From contig JAEUMQ010000022.1 in the NCBI GenBank assembly GCA_016791425.1, positions 1 through 55,414 on the forward strand: a DNA stretch of 55,414 bases. Reading direction: 5' to 3'. This document shows, piece by piece, positions 37,060 through 45,262 of this stretch; within the stretch, counting starts at the first letter, position 1; every line of letters starts with the position of its first letter. This DNA comes from Hyphomonadaceae bacterium (GTDB taxonomy: Bacteria; Pseudomonadota; Alphaproteobacteria; Caulobacterales; Aquidulcibacteraceae). Under the pieces are notes generated by a model. The model had not been told where the DNA came from. It ran no database searches and worked only from the letters and a program-made list of their open reading frames with translations. Position numbers and translations under genes: made by a program.

Positions 37060-38030
37060 TGACATTGAGAAGCGTGGTGCGCGGGGTAGGGGCGCGCCTG
37101 CCCGACACGATCGTGACCAATGACGACCTGGCCGCCCGCGTGGACACCAGCGACGCTTGGATCCGCGAGCGCACCGGCATTCGCGAGCGCCGCATCGCCG
37201 CGGTCGGGGAGAAGACCTCCGACCTCGCCGAAGGCGCCGCCCGGGCCGCCCTGGCCGACGCCCGGCTAGATCCGGCCGACATCGATCTCATCGTGCTCGC
37301 CACCGCCACCCCCGACCTGACTTTCCCCGCCACCGCCACCCGCGTCCAATCGGCGCTCGGCATGACCAGGGGCGCTGCCTTCGACGTCCAGGCGGTCTGC
37401 GCGGGCTTCGTTTTCGCGCTCTCCACCGCCGACAATTTCCTCGCCCGCGGCCAGGCCAGGCGCGCGCTGGTGATCGGCGCCGAGACCTTCTCCCGCATCC
37501 TCGACTGGGAGGATCGCGCCACCTGCGTCCTCTTCGGCGACGGCGCCGGCGCGGTGGTGCTGGAGGCGCAGCCCGAGGCTGAAGCCGACGGCCGCGGCGT
37601 GATCTCCACCTTCATCCGGACGGATGGGCGCCTGCACGACCTGCTCTATGTCGATGGCGGCCCCTCGGCCACCGGCACGGTCGGCAACCTGCGCATGCAG
37701 GGCAACGCCGTCTTCCGCCGCGCCGTCGAGCACATCTCCGAGGCCATGGTGGAGGCCTGCGCCAGGGCCGGGACCGACCTCAAGGACGTGGACTGGTTCG
37801 TCCCCCACCAGGCCAACCAGCGGATCCTCGACGGCGTCTGCCGCAAGCTCGACCTCGATCCGGCCAAGACGATCTCCACCATCGCCCGCCACGGCAACAC
37901 CTCGGCCGCGTCGGTTCCGTTGGCGCTGGAAAGCGCCGTCCGCGACGGCCGGATCAAGCGCGGCGACCTGGTGCTGATGGAGGCGCTGGGCGGCGGCATG
38001 GCCTGGGGCGCCGCGCTCATCCGGATGTGA
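37059..38030 (+). CDS. fabH: 3-oxoacyl-[acyl-carrier-protein] synthase III
   Basis: This 323-residue condensing enzyme starts fatty-acid elongation from acetyl-CoA and malonyl-ACP. The catalytic triad is visible: Cys in [13 protein letters not shown], His in [11 protein letters not shown] and Asn in [34 protein letters not shown] near the N terminus and [14 protein letters not shown] at the end are typical. ATG at 37059 was preferred over the in-frame TTG three bases before. Confidence 0.97.
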   Translation: MTLRSVVRGVGARLPDTIVTNDDLAARVDTSDAWIRERTGIRERRIAAVGEKTSDLAEGAARAALADARLDPADIDLIVLATATPDLTFPATATRVQSALGMTRGAAFDVQAVCAGFVFALSTADNFLARGQARRALVIGAETFSRILDWEDRATCVLFGDGAGAVVLEAQPEAEADGRGVISTFIRTDGRLHDLLYVDGGPSATGTVGNLRMQGNAVFRRAVEHISEAMVEACARAGTDLKDVDWFVPHQANQRILDGVCRKLDLDPAKTISTIARHGNTSAASVPLALESAVRDGRIKRGDLVLMEALGGGMAWGAALIRM

Positions 38031-38041
38031 GCGCGTGTAAT

Positions 38042-38058
38042 TTTGGCAATCCGCCAAA
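38042..38058. promoter_or_regulatory. Palindrome TTTGGC-AATCC-GCCAAA upstream of ihfA
   Basis: A perfect 6-bp inverted repeat lies 11 bases after the fabH stop and about 20 bases upstream of a putative -35 box. It could be an operator; the factor is unknown. Confidence 0.4.
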
Positions 38059-38075
38059 TACCGGCATTCTCGTGT

Positions 38076-38103
38076 TTGACCTAAGTCGCCGAGTCCATTA
38101 GCT
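38076..38103 (+). promoter_or_regulatory. Putative housekeeping promoter for ihfA
   Basis: TTGACC and TTAGCT are separated by 16 bases and lie in the 186-base gap before ihfA. This is pattern matching only. Confidence 0.4.
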
Positions 38104-38216
38104 TTTCCCTTGTTCCGGTCCGTTCTGGCTTGTGCACGCCAAAAACGGGTAGGTCGGGCCGACACTTGGCTCCAGGCTGTTTCTCCCAAGCACACCCGCT
38201 TTGGGGAGCGATCTGG

Positions 38217-38582
38217 ATGGGGGCGGTGATGGCGACGTCTCAACCGCAAGATCAGAAAACCGTGACGCGCGCCGACTTGGCCGAGTCGGTCGCCGAACGC
38301 GCGAAGATTCAGCGCAACGATGCCCAGAAGCTGGTCGGCCGCGTGTTCGAGATGATCGAGGAATCCCTGGTCAAAGGGGAATCCGTGCGTCTCTCGCGCT
38401 TCGGCAATTTCATCGTGCGCAAGAAGAGCGAGCGCGTCGGCCGCAACCCCAAGACCGGGCGCGAAGTGCCGATCACGCCGCGCACCGTCGTCACGTTCCG
38501 CCCCTCGCAATTGCTGAAGGATCGCGTCGAGAAGGGCCGCGGCAAGCCCAAGCGCGGCGCCAAGCCCAAGCAGGACGAGTAA
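38217..38582 (+). CDS. ihfA: Integration host factor subunit alpha
   Basis: This 121-residue HU/IHF-family protein bends DNA as a heterodimer with IhfB. TVTRADLAESVAERAKIQRNDA, LVKGESVRLSRFGNFIVRKKSERVGRNPKTG split by the usual arm, and ITPRTVVTFRPSQLLKDRV identify IhfA, with RNPKTG in the DNA-binding arm. A lysine-rich tail (GKPKRGAKPK) extends it. ATG at 38217 has GGGGAG eight bases ahead; ATG at 38229 is an alternative. The merR gene that usually follows is missing. Confidence 0.94.
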   Translation: MGAVMATSQPQDQKTVTRADLAESVAERAKIQRNDAQKLVGRVFEMIEESLVKGESVRLSRFGNFIVRKKSERVGRNPKTGREVPITPRTVVTFRPSQLLKDRVEKGRGKPKRGAKPKQDE

Positions 38583-38656
38583 GCTCCGCAGACGGATCAT
38601 TCCGGCTCTGCAACGGATACGCCGCCGCCGCCGGCGAATCGCTTTAGCTCTGCAGG

Positions 38657-40510
38657 GTGGCCACGCCTGCAACGACGCCCGACAAAGCCCCGGACAAAAC
38701 GCCGGACAAGGCCCAAGCTGACAAGGCCCAGGCTGATGCGAAGCCGCGCGCGTTCCTGGGCGTTTCGCGCTCTCTGTCGGGCCGCGTCTGGCGCCATCGC
38801 GAGGCCGATACCGCCCTCGCCGAGGATCACCGCAGAAAGTACGGGCTGCCGGAGATCGCCGCGCGTCTGCTCGCCGCGCGCGGCGTGACGCGCGAGGACG
38901 CGCCGCTTTTCCTCAAGCCCACGCTGAAGGATCTCTTCCCCGATCCCTCGTCCTTCATGGACATGGACAAGGCCGCGACCGCGATCGAGGACGCCATCGT
39001 CTCGGGCCAGAAGACCGCCGTCATCGCCGATTACGACGTGGACGGAGGAACTTCCGCCGCGCAGCTGGTGCGCTATTTCCGCGCCCGCGGCCGCGAGCTG
39101 CGCGTCTATGTTCCCGATCGGCTCACCGAAGGCTACGGGCCCTCCAACCAGGCCTTTGACACGCTGAAGGCCGAAGGCGCGGAATTGGTGATCACGGTCG
39201 ATTGCGGCGCGGCGGCCGAAGGCCCGCTCAACCACGCCGCTGAGCTCGGCCTCAAGCTCGTCGTGCTTGATCATCACCTGATGCACGGGCCCCCGCCGAA
39301 GGCGCACGCATGCGTGAATCCCAATCGCCCGGACGATCGCTCGGGCCAGGGCCATTTGACCGCCGCCGGCGTCGTGCTCGTGGCGCTCGCTGCCGTGAGC
39401 CGCGAAGCGCGCAAGCGCGGCTCGATCGGCTCCAACAACCTGCCTGACCTGCGCGAGATGCTCGATCTGGCCGCGCTCGGCACGGTGTGCGACGTCGCCC
39501 CGCTCACCGGCTTCAACCGCGCCATCGTCACGCAGGGCCTGAAGGTTCTCCGCAACGGCAAGAATCCCGGCCTCGCCGCGTTGGCGCGGAACGCCGGCCG
39601 CACCGAGCCCGCGAGCGTCTATGATCTCGGCTTCATCCTGGGCCCGCGGATCAATGCCGGCGGCCGTATCGGCGACCCCTCGCTGGCGCCGCGCCTCCTC
39701 GCCACGGACGATTCCGCCGAGGCCGATGAGATCGCCGCGCTTCTTGAGGACCTCAACGCCGAGCGCCGCAAGCGCGAGGCGGAGATCCTGCTCGAAGCCG
39801 AAGGCATGGCGGCGGCCGATCCGCGCCCCGTGGTGGTGATCGGCGCGCCCAAATGGCATCCGGGCCTCATCGGCATCGTCGCCGGGCGCCTGAAGGAGAA
39901 GGTGCTCAAACCCGTGATCGTGTTGGGCGCCGCAGGCGAGGGCGAACCAGCGAAAGGTTCCGGCCGTTCGATCCCAGGCGTCAATCTCGGCCGCGCGGTC
40001 GCCGCCGCCACCAAGGCAGGGCTCACCCTGGCCGGCGGCGGCCACGCCATGGCCGCCGGGCTCTCCATCGAGTGGGACAAGGTCGAGGCGCTCAAGGACT
40101 TCCTGAGCGCCGAGCTGCAGCCGGAGATCGACGCCGCCGGCGACGAGGCGCACGCGATCTCGATCGATGCGGTCGGCGCGCTCCCGGCCTTCGACCTCGC
40201 GCTCTGCGACGCGCTCGACCAGATCGGCCCCTACGGCCAGGGCCACCCCCAGCCGATCTTCGCCGTCCCGGACCTGCGCGTCAGCTATGCCCGCGCCATG
40301 GGCCAGGACGGCGCGCATGTCCGCTGCGTGCTGGAGGACGCCCGCGGCGCGCGGCTGCGCGCGGTCGCGTTCCGCGTCGGCGGGACCGCGACCGGCGAGG
40401 CGCTGCTCTCCGGCCGCGGCGCCTACCATGTGGCGGTGCGGGTGAAGCGCGACACCTTCCTCGCCGAGCCCCGCGCCGAGATCGAGATCATCGACGTCGC
40501 CGCTGCGTAG
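38657..40510 (+). CDS. recJ: Single-stranded-DNA-specific exonuclease RecJ
   Basis: This 617-residue DHH-family 5'-3' exonuclease acts in recombination and mismatch repair. Motif I is IADYDVDGGTSAAQLVRYF, motif III LDHHLMHGPPP, with ALGTVCDVAPL and ILGPRINAGGRIGDPSLA in the core and the DHHA1 signature ALAGGGHAMAAG-like (LAGGGHAMAAGLS). A GTG at 38657 begins a repetitive, charged leader built from TPDK and QADK units before the conserved part near GRVWRHREAD. That leader is unusual. Confidence 0.95.
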   Translation: MATPATTPDKAPDKTPDKAQADKAQADAKPRAFLGVSRSLSGRVWRHREADTALAEDHRRKYGLPEIAARLLAARGVTREDAPLFLKPTLKDLFPDPSSFMDMDKAATAIEDAIVSGQKTAVIADYDVDGGTSAAQLVRYFRARGRELRVYVPDRLTEGYGPSNQAFDTLKAEGAELVITVDCGAAAEGPLNHAAELGLKLVVLDHHLMHGPPPKAHACVNPNRPDDRSGQGHLTAAGVVLVALAAVSREARKRGSIGSNNLPDLREMLDLAALGTVCDVAPLTGFNRAIVTQGLKVLRNGKNPGLAALARNAGRTEPASVYDLGFILGPRINAGGRIGDPSLAPRLLATDDSAEADEIAALLEDLNAERRKREAEILLEAEGMAAADPRPVVVIGAPKWHPGLIGIVAGRLKEKVLKPVIVLGAAGEGEPAKGSGRSIPGVNLGRAVAAATKAGLTLAGGGHAMAAGLSIEWDKVEALKDFLSAELQPEIDAAGDEAHAISIDAVGALPAFDLALCDALDQIGPYGQGHPQPIFAVPDLRVSYARAMGQDGAHVRCVLEDARGARLRAVAFRVGGTATGEALLSGRGAYHVAVRVKRDTFLAEPRAEIEIIDVAAA

Positions 40511-40603
40511 GGACGCGAACGGCGCCTGTGGATTTCCCCTCAGGATTGTACTATGCCGCACACCTAGCGCGACAGGCGAACACGCCGCGCGAGGTAGGTG
40601 GGA

Positions 40604-40870
40604 ATGCCGGACGATCCCGATCGGGCCGAGCCGCGCCTGACGCCAGGCGGGTTGCTCCTCGCCCTGTTGCTGCTCGCCGTGCTCTTCGCGACGATGCGCC
40701 TGCCGAGCGACGCGCGGTACGAGTATCCCTGTCCGAACGTCGAAGTCCGGCTCAATCCATGGGAATACGAGCTGCGAGAGCGCGAATGCCAGGCTGCGCT
40801 CCACCGGGAGGGCCCGGTGTGGGGCTACATCCTCGGGGTCCCGCAGCGCGACTTGGCGGAGAACCGCTAG
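40604..40870 (+). CDS. Small single-pass membrane protein
   Basis: This 88-residue product has one membrane helix ([19 protein letters not shown]) and a short exported domain with two cysteines (YEYPCPNVEVRLNPW and RERECQAAL), possibly disulphide bonded. No family was recognised. ATG at 40604 has AGGTGGG just before it. It lies between recJ and the first tRNA-Glu. Confidence 0.55.
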   Translation: MPDDPDRAEPRLTPGGLLLALLLLAVLFATMRLPSDARYEYPCPNVEVRLNPWEYELRERECQAALHREGPVWGYILGVPQRDLAENR

Positions 40871-40873
40871 CGC

Positions 40874-40901
40874 TTGCCCAGCTGGGCGAGCGCCTTTATA
40901 T
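40874..40901 (+). promoter_or_regulatory. Putative promoter for the first tRNA-Glu
   Basis: TTGCCC and TTATAT are spaced 16 bases and end 19 bases before the tRNA. The second tRNA-Glu has the same TTATATCGC box, which supports the assignment. Confidence 0.5.
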
Positions 40902-40920
40902 CGCCCGTTCCGCCGCACGC

Positions 40921-40995
40921 GGGCCCTTCGTCTATCGGTTAGGACGTCAGGTTTTCAACCTGAAAAGAGGGGTTCGACTCCCCTAGGGCCTGCCA
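40921..40995 (+). tRNA. tRNA-Glu (anticodon UUC)
   Basis: The 75-base cloverleaf has an encoded CCA. The anticodon stem TCAGG/CCTGA carries loop TTTTCAA, giving anticodon TTC. The T arm is AGGGG-TTCGACT-CCCCT. The first acceptor pair is G:U. Confidence 0.96.
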
Positions 40996-41042
40996 GCGCG
41001 GCGTGGAGTTTCCCAAGAATTCCAGCGATCTACGCATCGGCA

Positions 41043-41071
41043 TTGGCCGTCGGGCCGAGCCGCGCTTATAT
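41043..41071 (+). promoter_or_regulatory. Putative promoter for the second tRNA-Glu
   Basis: TTGGCC and TTATAT are spaced 17 bases and end 15 bases before the tRNA. The TTATATCGC box is shared with the first copy, suggesting the unit was duplicated with its promoter. Confidence 0.5.
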
Positions 41072-41086
41072 CGCGTTCGCCGGCTT

Positions 41087-41161
41087 GGGCCCTTCGTCTA
41101 TCGGTTAGGACGTCAGGTTCTCAACCTGAAAAGAGGGGTTCGACTCCCCTAGGGCCTGCCA
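41087..41161 (+). tRNA. tRNA-Glu (anticodon CUC)
   Basis: The sequence differs from the first tRNA-Glu at a single base, in the anticodon: loop TTCTCAA gives CTC. CCA is encoded. The pair reads GAA and GAG codons. Confidence 0.96.
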
Positions 41162-41247
41162 GCCGCCTCCGCTGCGACGACCTCCGCCTTGATCTGGTCA
41201 CGCCTTCCCGGTGAATTGCGCGCGCGGGGACCCAAGCGGAGCATCGT

Positions 41248-42162
41248 ATGCCCTCTCAGATCGACCGGCGGGCTTTCGCCGCGGGGCTCCTTGCTGCGAG
41301 CGTCGCGACGCCCGCTGTCGCGCAAGTTCCGCGCGACGAGCTCATCGAGCAGCGCGAGAGCCGCTACAACACGATCTACGTCACCCGCGAGGGCGGCTAT
41401 ATCGGCATGAAGTTCGGCGTGAACCGCCGGCTCTTTTCCGAAAGCCTCTATAATCCGCGCGAGCCGCGCGAGCTTCCCTACGCCTACACCCAATACATGA
41501 CCGCCGTGCTCGCTTACCCCGCGCAGGCCAATTCGATCCTCGAGATCGGCCTCGGCGGGGGGCGCACCGCCAACTACCTGCACCTGCACATGCAGCAGGC
41601 GCGCATCACCTGCGTGGAGCTCGATCCCGTCGTCATCGAGCTGGCGCAGCGCTATTTCGGCGTCCGCCCGGACAACCGCCTGCAGCTCGTCGCGCGCGAC
41701 GGCCGGCTCTTCCTCAGGCAGACGCCGGACACCTACGACATCATCATGGTCGACGCCTATCGCGGCACGTTCGTCCCGTTCCATCTGCTGACGCGCGAAT
41801 TCTTCCAGATCGTGAAGCGCAAGCTGAAGCCGGGCGGCGCCTGCGCCCAGAACATCGAATCGAGCGCCATGCTCTATGACGCCGCCATCGCCACGCTGCG
41901 CAGCGTCTTCGCCAACGTTGATCTCTACAACGCCGACGGCAACGTCGTCGCGATCGCCTATGACGGCCCGGCCAAGACCGCCGAGCAATTGCGCGCACGC
42001 GCTCAGGCCGTGCAGAGCGCCTATAATCTGCGCTACCCGATCCCGGGCATGCTCTCCCGCCGCCGCCCGGCGACCGGCCGCGTGACCGGGCGTGTGCTGA
42101 CCGACGATTTCGCGCCTGTGGAGTCTCTGCGCGCCATCGAACGCCACAACGAGAAACGTTAG
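41248..42162 (+). CDS. Spermidine synthase-like protein with Tat-type leader
   Basis: This 304-residue protein has a spermidine-synthase/SAM-methyltransferase fold: ILEIGLGGGRTANYLH (SAM loop), TCVELDPVVIELAQRYF, ARDGRLFLRQ and IIMVDAYRGTFVPFHLLT. The DAY segment resembles the fused MFS/spermidine-synthase-like family, not a true aminopropyltransferase. It begins with IDRRAFAAGLLAASVATPAVAQ-like residues, a twin-arginine signal pattern, which is odd for a SAM-dependent enzyme. The membrane half typical of the fused family is encoded next. Confidence 0.78.
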   Translation: MPSQIDRRAFAAGLLAASVATPAVAQVPRDELIEQRESRYNTIYVTREGGYIGMKFGVNRRLFSESLYNPREPRELPYAYTQYMTAVLAYPAQANSILEIGLGGGRTANYLHLHMQQARITCVELDPVVIELAQRYFGVRPDNRLQLVARDGRLFLRQTPDTYDIIMVDAYRGTFVPFHLLTREFFQIVKRKLKPGGACAQNIESSAMLYDAAIATLRSVFANVDLYNADGNVVAIAYDGPAKTAEQLRARAQAVQSAYNLRYPIPGMLSRRRPATGRVTGRVLTDDFAPVESLRAIERHNEKR

Positions 42163-42163
42163 G

Positions 42164-42211
42164 CCCGCGCGATCGGAAAAGTGGGAACCGGTTTTCCGTG
42201 AATCACGCGGG
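42164..42211. repeat. Nested palindrome CCCGCG...CGCGGG with GGAAAA/TTTTCC
   Basis: Outer arms CCCGCG and CGCGGG enclose CGGAAAA...TTTTCCG around GTGGGAACCGG. It starts two bases after the upstream stop codon. It resembles short palindromic elements common between alphaproteobacterial genes. Confidence 0.6.
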
Positions 42212-42225
42212 CAAAGAAGGATAGG

Positions 42226-42413
42226 GCGCGCCCCTCCCTTGGGGGGAGGGGGCAGGGGGCGGGGTGATCCTCCGCACCCGGAGTATTGGCGCCGAAGCTG
42301 CGCTGGGAGGCGAAGTGATCCACACTGGCTCAAACCGTTCTGACGTTGCGCACGGCGCATCAATTGCGTGCGTCGCGGCACACCCCGCCCCCCTCCCCTC
42401 GAAGGGGAGGGGA
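42226..42413. repeat. Paired palindromic repeat element, copy 5
   Basis: Two inverted units, the first ending GGGGGCAGGGGGCGGGGTG and the second starting CACCCCGCCCCCCTCCCC, flank about 115 bases of unassigned sequence. The second unit is nearly identical to copy 1 at 83. The whole 289-base gap between the two halves of the spermidine-synthase-like system is repeat plus this spacer. Confidence 0.65.
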
Positions 42414-42451
42414 TGCTCGATCCTCCTGCTCCGCAGCGGAGGAACGCGCTG

Positions 42452-43063
42452 ATGTCGGCTTGGGTCCAGGGCGCGATCCTCGCCATCGGCTTCGTGCTCG
42501 GCGTCGCGCTGATGGGCGTGCAGATGGCCACCAGCCGCTATCTGACGCCGTATTTCGGCTCCGGCATCGATGTCTGGGCGGTGCTCATCTCCACCGTGAT
42601 GCTCTCGCTGATGGCCGGCTATTATATCGGCGGCCGCGTCGCCGATTCGCATCCGCGTACGGAGGTTCTCGGCGGCGCCGTGCTGATCGCCGGGATCTTC
42701 CTGCTCGCCGTGCCGCCGCTCGCCACGCCCGTGCTCGACTGGACCTTGATGCACATCGGCGACGGCGTCGGCGCCGCGCTCTTCGCCTCGGTGGCGATCA
42801 TGTTCCTGCCCTTTACGCTGCTCTCCTTCTTCTCGCCCTACGCGGTGCGTCTCCTCCTAAGCGACGCCGGCCATGGCGGGCGCGTCGCCGGCTCGGTCTA
42901 TTCGATCACCACGATCGGCAACATCGTCGGCACGCTCGGAACCGCGCTTGTCCTCATGCCGATCATCGGCTCCCGGCTGATCACGTTCGTGCTCGCCGGC
43001 GCGATCATCGCCTGCGGCGCCGCGCTCATCCTCATGCGCCGCCGCGCCTCCGTGGCCGCCTGA
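42452..43063 (+). CDS. Integral membrane protein, N-terminal half of fused spermidine-synthase-like family
   Basis: This 203-residue protein has about six membrane helices. GVQMATSRYLTPYFGSGIDVWA, then MAGYYIGGRVAD, FFSPYAVRLLL and GRVAGSVYSITTIGNIVGT are the signatures of the membrane domain found at the N terminus of fused MFS/spermidine synthase-like proteins. Here it is separate and follows the soluble half. Start ATG at 42452 opens at the first helix. The next gene overlaps its stop by one base. Confidence 0.8.
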   Translation: MSAWVQGAILAIGFVLGVALMGVQMATSRYLTPYFGSGIDVWAVLISTVMLSLMAGYYIGGRVADSHPRTEVLGGAVLIAGIFLLAVPPLATPVLDWTLMHIGDGVGAALFASVAIMFLPFTLLSFFSPYAVRLLLSDAGHGGRVAGSVYSITTIGNIVGTLGTALVLMPIIGSRLITFVLAGAIIACGAALILMRRRASVAA

Positions 43064-44085
43064 TGCTGAAGGCGCTCCTGGCGCTCGTCTTCCTCGCCGC
43101 CGGCGGCGTCGGCGCCGACGTAAGCGAAAGCATCGATCCCCGCGCGTCCTATCCGGAAGGCCCGCTGTTCAGCGGCCGGACGCTGCTTGTCGCCGAGATG
43201 GGCCGCGACCAGATCTCGGCTTATGAAGGCCCGGGCTACGGCGCCAAGCGCGTCTTCTGGCGCCGCGACGATTGCGGCCCGACCGCGATCGCGCCCTACG
43301 GCGAGGGCGGCTTCGCCATCCTCTGCCATCTCGGCCGCAAGGTCGTGATCATCGATGCGCGCGGCCGCGATGTGCGCGACATCGAAACCGACAGCGCCGG
43401 CGCGCCCTTCCTCGACCCGAACGATTGCTTCGCGGACGGCGAGGGCGGCGTCTATTTCTCCGATCCCGGACTGTTCTCCCGCGACGCCGAGCGCGAAGGC
43501 AGCCTCGTCTATCTTGCCCCCGACGGCGCCGTGCGCCGCCTCGCGCGCGGCCTCTGGTACCCCAACGGCGTCTACATCGATCGAGCCGAACACGCGCTTT
43601 ATCTGAGCGAGCACATGGCCGGCCGCGTCCTGCGTTATCCGATCCTGGGAGAGGGCCAACTCGGGCCCCCGCACGTCTTCGCCGAGATCGATTTCCGCGC
43701 GCCGCCCTTCCGCCGCCGCGCCGTCCCTTACCGCGAGCGTGGCCCTGACGGGCTGGAGCGCGGCCCCGACGGCCGGCTCTATGTAGCGATCTATGGCGAG
43801 GGCCGCGTGCTCGCCTTCAGCCGCCGCGGCCGGCTGGATTTCTGGCTCGAGACGCCGATGCGCTACGTCACCAACATCGCCTTCGCCCCCAACGGCGACG
43901 CGGTCGTCGTCGGCCCGCACGAGAACCTCATGCCGCCCTATCGCGGCGAGGTGCGCCGCTGGCCGGCCGCGGCGCTGGCCGCCCCGTCCTCTCACCCGGC
44001 GGCTGCTCATCCCGCATCTTCTCACCCCCCATCTTCTCACCCTGCGTCTTCTCACCCTGCGTCTTCTCAGGGCGGCCGACGCTGA
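43063..44085 (+). CDS. Exported SMP-30/strictosidine synthase-like beta-propeller
   Basis: The 340-residue product has a short signal (LLALVFLAAGGVGA) and a six-bladed propeller pattern: YPEGPLFSG, FLDPNDCFADGEGGVYFSDPG, LARGLWYPNGVYI and GPDGLERGPDGRLYVAIYG, as in SMP-30/gluconolactonase proteins that bind Ca and hydrolyse lactones. The last 30 residues are an ASSHP pentapeptide repeat encoded by 15-bp DNA repeats. TGATG overlap couples it to the membrane protein. The substrate is unknown. Confidence 0.78.
   Translation: MLKALLALVFLAAGGVGADVSESIDPRASYPEGPLFSGRTLLVAEMGRDQISAYEGPGYGAKRVFWRRDDCGPTAIAPYGEGGFAILCHLGRKVVIIDARGRDVRDIETDSAGAPFLDPNDCFADGEGGVYFSDPGLFSRDAEREGSLVYLAPDGAVRRLARGLWYPNGVYIDRAEHALYLSEHMAGRVLRYPILGEGQLGPPHVFAEIDFRAPPFRRRAVPYRERGPDGLERGPDGRLYVAIYGEGRVLAFSRRGRLDFWLETPMRYVTNIAFAPNGDAVVVGPHENLMPPYRGEVRRWPAAALAAPSSHPAAAHPASSHPPSSHPASSHPASSQGGRR
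43987..44070 (+). repeat. 15-bp tandem repeat encoding ASSHP units
   Basis: About five imperfect copies of a 15-bp TCTTCTCACCCTGCG-type unit lie at the 3' end of the propeller gene. The last copies are almost identical, which suggests recent slippage. Confidence 0.75.
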
Positions 44086-44113
44086 GTATGAGCGAGGCGC
44101 CAGAGCGCAAAAT

Positions 44114-44190
44114 CGGGGCGTAGCTCAGTCTGGTAGAGCGCCAGCTTTGGGAGCTGGATGTCGTAGGTTCAAATCCTGCCGCCCCGACCA
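44114..44190 (+). tRNA. tRNA-Pro (anticodon UGG)
   Basis: The 77-base cloverleaf has acceptor CGGGGCG/CGCCCCG and encoded CCA. The stem CCAGC/GCTGG carries loop TTTGGGA, giving anticodon TGG. Confidence 0.97.
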
Positions 44191-44274
44191 TTGCCTGACA
44201 GGCTCAAGCGGTTGAGGGCGTGCCCCTCCTATGCTTCAGTTCGCGGGAGCAAAAAGGCCTTCGCCGGACCCGCT

Positions 44275-45258
44275 TTGGAAACCATCCATCCCCTGACGAT
44301 CGTCACGCCGGTCTATGAGGACGTGCGCGCATTCCGCCATCTCCTGGCGGATCTGCGCGCCGCCTGCGGGGCGGCCGTCTATGTCGTGGCGGTGGACGAC
44401 GGCTCGATCAAGGAGCCGCTGGCGCCTGAGGTGATCTCCGAGGCGGGCCTGAACGGCATGGTCCTGCGCCTGGTGCGCAATATCGGCCACCAGAGCGCGA
44501 TCGCCATCGGGCTCTCCTACGTGGCCGAGAACGCCCCCTCGCGCACGGTCGTGGTGATGGATTGCGACGGCGAGGACGCCCCGGGCTCCATCGCCGACCT
44601 GACGCGCCGGCTCGCTGAAGGCAATGTTGATATCGCCGTCGCCCAGCGCCGGACCCGCCGCGAGACGCTCTCCTTCCAGGCCTTCTACGCCGTCTACAAG
44701 CCGATGTTCCGCCTGCTGACGGGGCGCGATCTCGGCTTTGGGAACTTCATGGCCATCCAGGGCAGGGCGGTGAAGCGCCTCGTCTCGATGAGCGAGCTCT
44801 GGATCCACGTCGCGGCCACCGTGATCGCCTCCAAACTGCGCGTGGCGCGCGTCCCGGTCGACCGTCAGCGCCGCTATGCAGGCGAGAGCAAGATGAATTT
44901 CGTCTCGCTCGCGCTGCACGGCTTCCGCGCCATGATGGTGTTCTCCGAGGATGTCCTGGTGCGCACCGGCACGTTCGTCGCCTCGCTCATCGGGGTCGTG
45001 ACGGTAGTCGTCGCCGCCGCCGGCGCGCTCAAAATCCTGGGCTACGCAACGCCCGGCTGGCTCACCACAGTCGTCGGCCTTTCGCTCATCATCGTGCTGC
45101 AGACGGGCACGCTGACGCTTACCACTCTGCTAACCTCAGGCGTTATCAAGTCAGCATCGCTCAATACGCCGAACTATCGCCGCTTCGTGGAAGCCGAACT
45201 GGAGGCCAAGGCGGTCGAGGTTGCCCCGCCCGCGCCCAGCGCGCCGGTTCCGGCCTAA
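44275..45258 (+). CDS. Family 2 glycosyltransferase (polyprenol-phosphate type)
   Basis: This GT2 enzyme of about 327 residues has the GT-A start LTIVTPVYEDVRAF, VVAVDDGS, RNIGHQSAIAIGLSY and DCDGEDAPGSI for the nucleotide-sugar site, then two C-terminal membrane helices. This layout matches transferases that load a sugar onto polyprenol phosphate (GtrB/DPM type). TTG at 44275 gives the expected N terminus; a TTG directly after tRNA-Pro (44191) would add 28 residues. The GtrA-type gene follows five bases later, a usual flippase partner. Confidence 0.85.
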   Translation: METIHPLTIVTPVYEDVRAFRHLLADLRAACGAAVYVVAVDDGSIKEPLAPEVISEAGLNGMVLRLVRNIGHQSAIAIGLSYVAENAPSRTVVVMDCDGEDAPGSIADLTRRLAEGNVDIAVAQRRTRRETLSFQAFYAVYKPMFRLLTGRDLGFGNFMAIQGRAVKRLVSMSELWIHVAATVIASKLRVARVPVDRQRRYAGESKMNFVSLALHGFRAMMVFSEDVLVRTGTFVASLIGVVTVVVAAAGALKILGYATPGWLTTVVGLSLIIVLQTGTLTLTTLLTSGVIKSASLNTPNYRRFVEAELEAKAVEVAPPAPSAPVPA

Positions 45259-45262
45259 GAGG

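Noticed and set aside
38597-40918. 773-residue frame antisense to recJ
   Set aside because: No domain, no ribosome binding site, and complete overlap with a canonical recJ.
43987-44070. Possible CRISPR array
   Set aside because: The repeats are 15 bp, contiguous and in frame, without spacers; they encode a protein tail.
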